Both the position numbers and the translations under genes were made by a program. The notes under the pieces were generated by a model. That model was given only the letters and a program-made list of their open reading frames with translations. It ran no database searches and was not told where the DNA came from. Source: Echinometra lucunter (taxonomy: Eukaryota; Echinodermata; Echinoidea; Camarodonta; Echinometridae). Taken from it: a stretch of DNA of 64,000 nt. The stretch covers positions 21,130,679 to 21,194,678 of the forward strand of contig CM057167.1 of the NCBI GenBank assembly GCA_029962745.1, read 5' to 3'. The first letter of the stretch is position 1, and every line of letters begins with the position of its first letter. Of the stretch, positions 11,301 to 64,000 are shown one piece after another.

Positions 11301-13484
11301 GGAATACATGCAAATATATATGAACAAAAGAGAATTATGACAGGAATACATGTGGGGAAAAGGGGGGGGGGGGGTAATTATTAGCATAATATTATAAGAA
11401 GTTCAATAACACAAACTTCATCATCAATATCAAAAATCATCATAAAATGTACATCCCGATTTGCAAAAAATACATGTGAATGAAAAAATTTCTTTTAAAT
11501 ACTCTTTGTTAAATGTTGACAGTATACACAAATGTACAGGTGTAAATAACATATACATATCACAGATTATGACAATAAAATTTTTCATATCTATAGGAAA
11601 ATTTGAATACGATGGTATAAGTGGAAAGCAATTACAATTAAGTATCAAATGTTTTTCAGAGATAGACAATTAGAGAAAGCATATTTCATTTTTTCAGTAA
11701 AAGGCAAATCATTTTTCAAAAATACCGTGAAAGGCATGAATGATTTTAGAACTGCTGTTAATATACAGGTACATTTAGCATAACATTCTGCTTTTATACT
11801 TTCAACTAATTAAAACTTTCGTAACATTTAACAATACATCATCTACTGTAAACAGTTATTTTCCCAAGATTAAATTTCGCGCTGAGCGACCCAAGAACAT
11901 ACTCACGGATTCTTAAATTCGTGCTGCACAATTACTCACTCACAAAAATGCAAGATTTGATTTGATTTGATATTCCAATGCACATGAAATCATGCTAATA
12001 TTTTTGCGAGTTCTAGAATTTGCACTTACCAAAAATAGCTAAAAATCTGCAAAAAATTGATGTACCTCGAATATTTCTGCATTTGCAGTATGCTAGCATG
12101 CGATAATTAAAGTTCACAGGAGGATGTGAAGAAGAAGAAAAGATCAAAATCTCATATACTAGTCTAATGCGAGTCAAATCGCTTGTCACAGCTTCTAAAC
12201 AATTTTGAATACAAGCTAAAATACACAATAAAGTTTAGATTTATCCCGAAGATTTGAAACATGGTACAAAGGTTTCTGATCTGTTTATCATTTGTGTAAA
12301 ATGTACACCGTTTCCAAATTCCAAATTCACCACCAAGTGTGTCTTGCGACAAGATCAAACAGACAAAAAATAACAGATTAACTTCTACTCGTCCAACGTT
12401 GTTTTACACAGCATTTTTTGCCGAATCTACATTGGAATACCACGAAATAAGAACAAATATTACAGATCATTAAGTAACATTACTTCACATATTGAAAGAG
12501 AATTGCTACAAAAATATCTTTGCTGAATTTTCAAATTTCTTCCCTCTACCAAACCACACTTGTGTGACCTGATACATTTCATTTGTGGAATTTCTAAGAC
12601 ACAAGTGGCATCATACAAGAGAGAGAGAGAGAAAAAAAAATTAGTGAATGCTTCACATTAAAAAAATATATATATCATAAACTGTATGAAAGAGTTAAGT
12701 CTCTCAACCAAGAAGCAATTGTGATATTGGAAAATTATCAAATATAAGTGTTCCACTTCAAATAAAATAAACGAATTTGGCATAATCATGTAAAGAGGTG
12801 ATAACTATTTTGATATGAGAAAACAGAAATTAATATTTAAGACAGTGATAGGAAGCAACTTTGTTGAGATGTAAAAATGTTGAGTAATTTTCCTAATCTT
12901 CAACCTCTCTTGCAAATGTAATATAACTTTGCTGTTAATATCATGTGTAACAGAAAATAACGTTATTTCAAGACTAAGAAGACAATATATCTCCTACTTG
13001 TTTCTAATCAAAGTCTTGTAACTTTATTTGATCCCTCATCATGTTCTTATTTACGAAATTTATCTTTAATGGTACCCTCTTGGAGTACAATTGATCTCTT
13101 GTCAAAATGTCATCACTGTAAGATCACTTTACAGTAAGGCCATGCCACACTGCCATGGTATTCTTAACCAGCAACTGCAAAGCTATCAGAGTTTGAACTT
13201 TCACCAAGTTTATACATTCATTGAGCACCGGCAATGTGAGCATGCCCTCTTTGTAGTCTGGCAACTAAATATCAACTCTATTGTAGGTTCATCAGGCAGA
13301 GCAATAGATCCCTTCTGCCACCGGCAAAGTACACGTGTCCAGAGATGGTGAATAAAAGTCTTTCGGTAACGACCTTCATGACGTCGTATCCATGTTCCTT
13401 GCTCTGGTAACCTCAAAGGAATGGTGTGGACGCAAGAGATTGACTGAAGCAACGTGAGAAAGGTCTTCCATTGACAGAGAGTCA
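8306..13484 (-). other. 3' flank of EPB41L5, possible long 3' UTR
   Basis: This AT-rich stretch lies downstream of the stop codon. It holds no convincing ORF and, apart from one TTAA-type repeat at 9576-9985, no recognisable element, in contrast to the repeat-dense introns. A minus-strand AATAAA at 13028-13023 lies about 450 nt after the stop and is a possible polyadenylation signal; others occur further down. Where the transcript ends cannot be decided from sequence alone. Confidence 0.4.
9576..9985 (+). mobile_element. TTAA-type repeat, family B, diverged copy
   Basis: It matches 58662-59068 over its length, including the 'gccaatttagagcatttaatga' region and the terminal 'gacactgtac' segment, ending at 'ggttaactca'. 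Diverged; no ORF. Confidence 0.65.
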
Positions 13485-63522
<50,038 letters not shown>

Positions 63523-64000
63523 CTGCAAGGAAGAAAAATTGAATAGGAAAGGGAATTTATTTTCATGCATAAAGGAAACAACAAGTAGAAATTAGCATAG
63601 CACAACAACAAGAGATAAGCTTTTCATGAGCTATAATATAATATCATTCAACATTTTTGTAGCAACCTCCTTCATACTGAACTCAGTTAAAAAAAAAAAA
63701 ACACACATAAAATTACAGATTTTTTAAAAGAGGGGAGGCTCAATGTTATCCTTTTTCAAAAAAAATAAACATAACACAAAAAAATTACTCTTATTTTTAC
63801 ACATTCCAAAAGAGGAGAAATCTAAGAAATAACATGTAGTTATCATGTGAAAATAGTACACATACATGTACATGTATTACAAGTTTTCTTGCACAAATAC
63901 TACATGTATTTTTAAAAACATTGAATATACATGTATATGAAATGCTGATTCATAATGCAAACTAAATGAAAAAGACATTGGATATTTCTATTTGCCCCCT
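63523..64000 (-). other. Intron upstream of exon 1 of the window
   Basis: AT-rich intronic sequence with several acatgtacatgta runs. No exon is recognisable before the window edge. Confidence 0.8.

Overview
This window is metazoan nuclear DNA, AT-rich and crowded with short non-autonomous transposons, tRNA-derived SINEs, fold-back elements and microsatellites. The style (many acatgtacatgta runs, SINEs with the 'cctttggcaag' body, TGACCTTTGACC tandem elements) suggests a marine invertebrate deuterostome, most likely an echinoderm such as a sea urchin. That placement is inference; the gene does not fix the species.

One protein-coding gene is visible, on the minus strand. It is the ortholog of EPB41L5 (Drosophila yurt), a FERM-domain band 4.1 protein. 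I could place 16 coding exons between 63522 and 13485. All 15 internal junctions use GT-AG and keep phase, giving 2367 nt (788 codons plus stop). The window begins inside the FERM F1 lobe (63418-63522), so the start codon and first exons lie beyond 64000. Exons 1-3 carry the rest of F1, 4-6 F2, 7-8 F3, 9 the FERM-adjacent region with two RRPS motifs, and 10-16 a low-complexity tail ending in the class I PDZ ligand TTEL. A 90-nt symmetrical segment at 26198-26287 looks like an extra cassette exon.

Layout: 1-7685 is repeat-rich DNA beyond the gene's 3' end, with no gene I can support. 7686-8185 is a 500-N assembly gap flanked by two copies of the same ~120 bp. 8186-13484 is repeat-poor AT-rich DNA that may include the 3' UTR. 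13485-63522 is the gene, with introns up to 12.5 kb. 63523-64000 is intron.

The most interesting material is in the introns. (1) Three broken copies of the gene's own exons lie next to their sources: a near-complete exon 13 copy (29676-29781), an exon 12 tail with its donor (32325-32349), and a fused exon 7/exon 8 fragment inside the intron between them (39283-39387). (2) A 161-bp tandem array (36891-37905), each unit carrying a DR1-type nuclear-receptor motif, lies in an element whose end is 8 nt from a splice donor. (3) Several unrelated-looking repeat families all begin and end at TTAA, suggesting a shared TTAA-specific (piggyBac-like) transposase. (4) Two hAT-like MITEs have perfect 8-bp target duplications. 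No CRISPR, true tRNA, rRNA or viral gene was seen.
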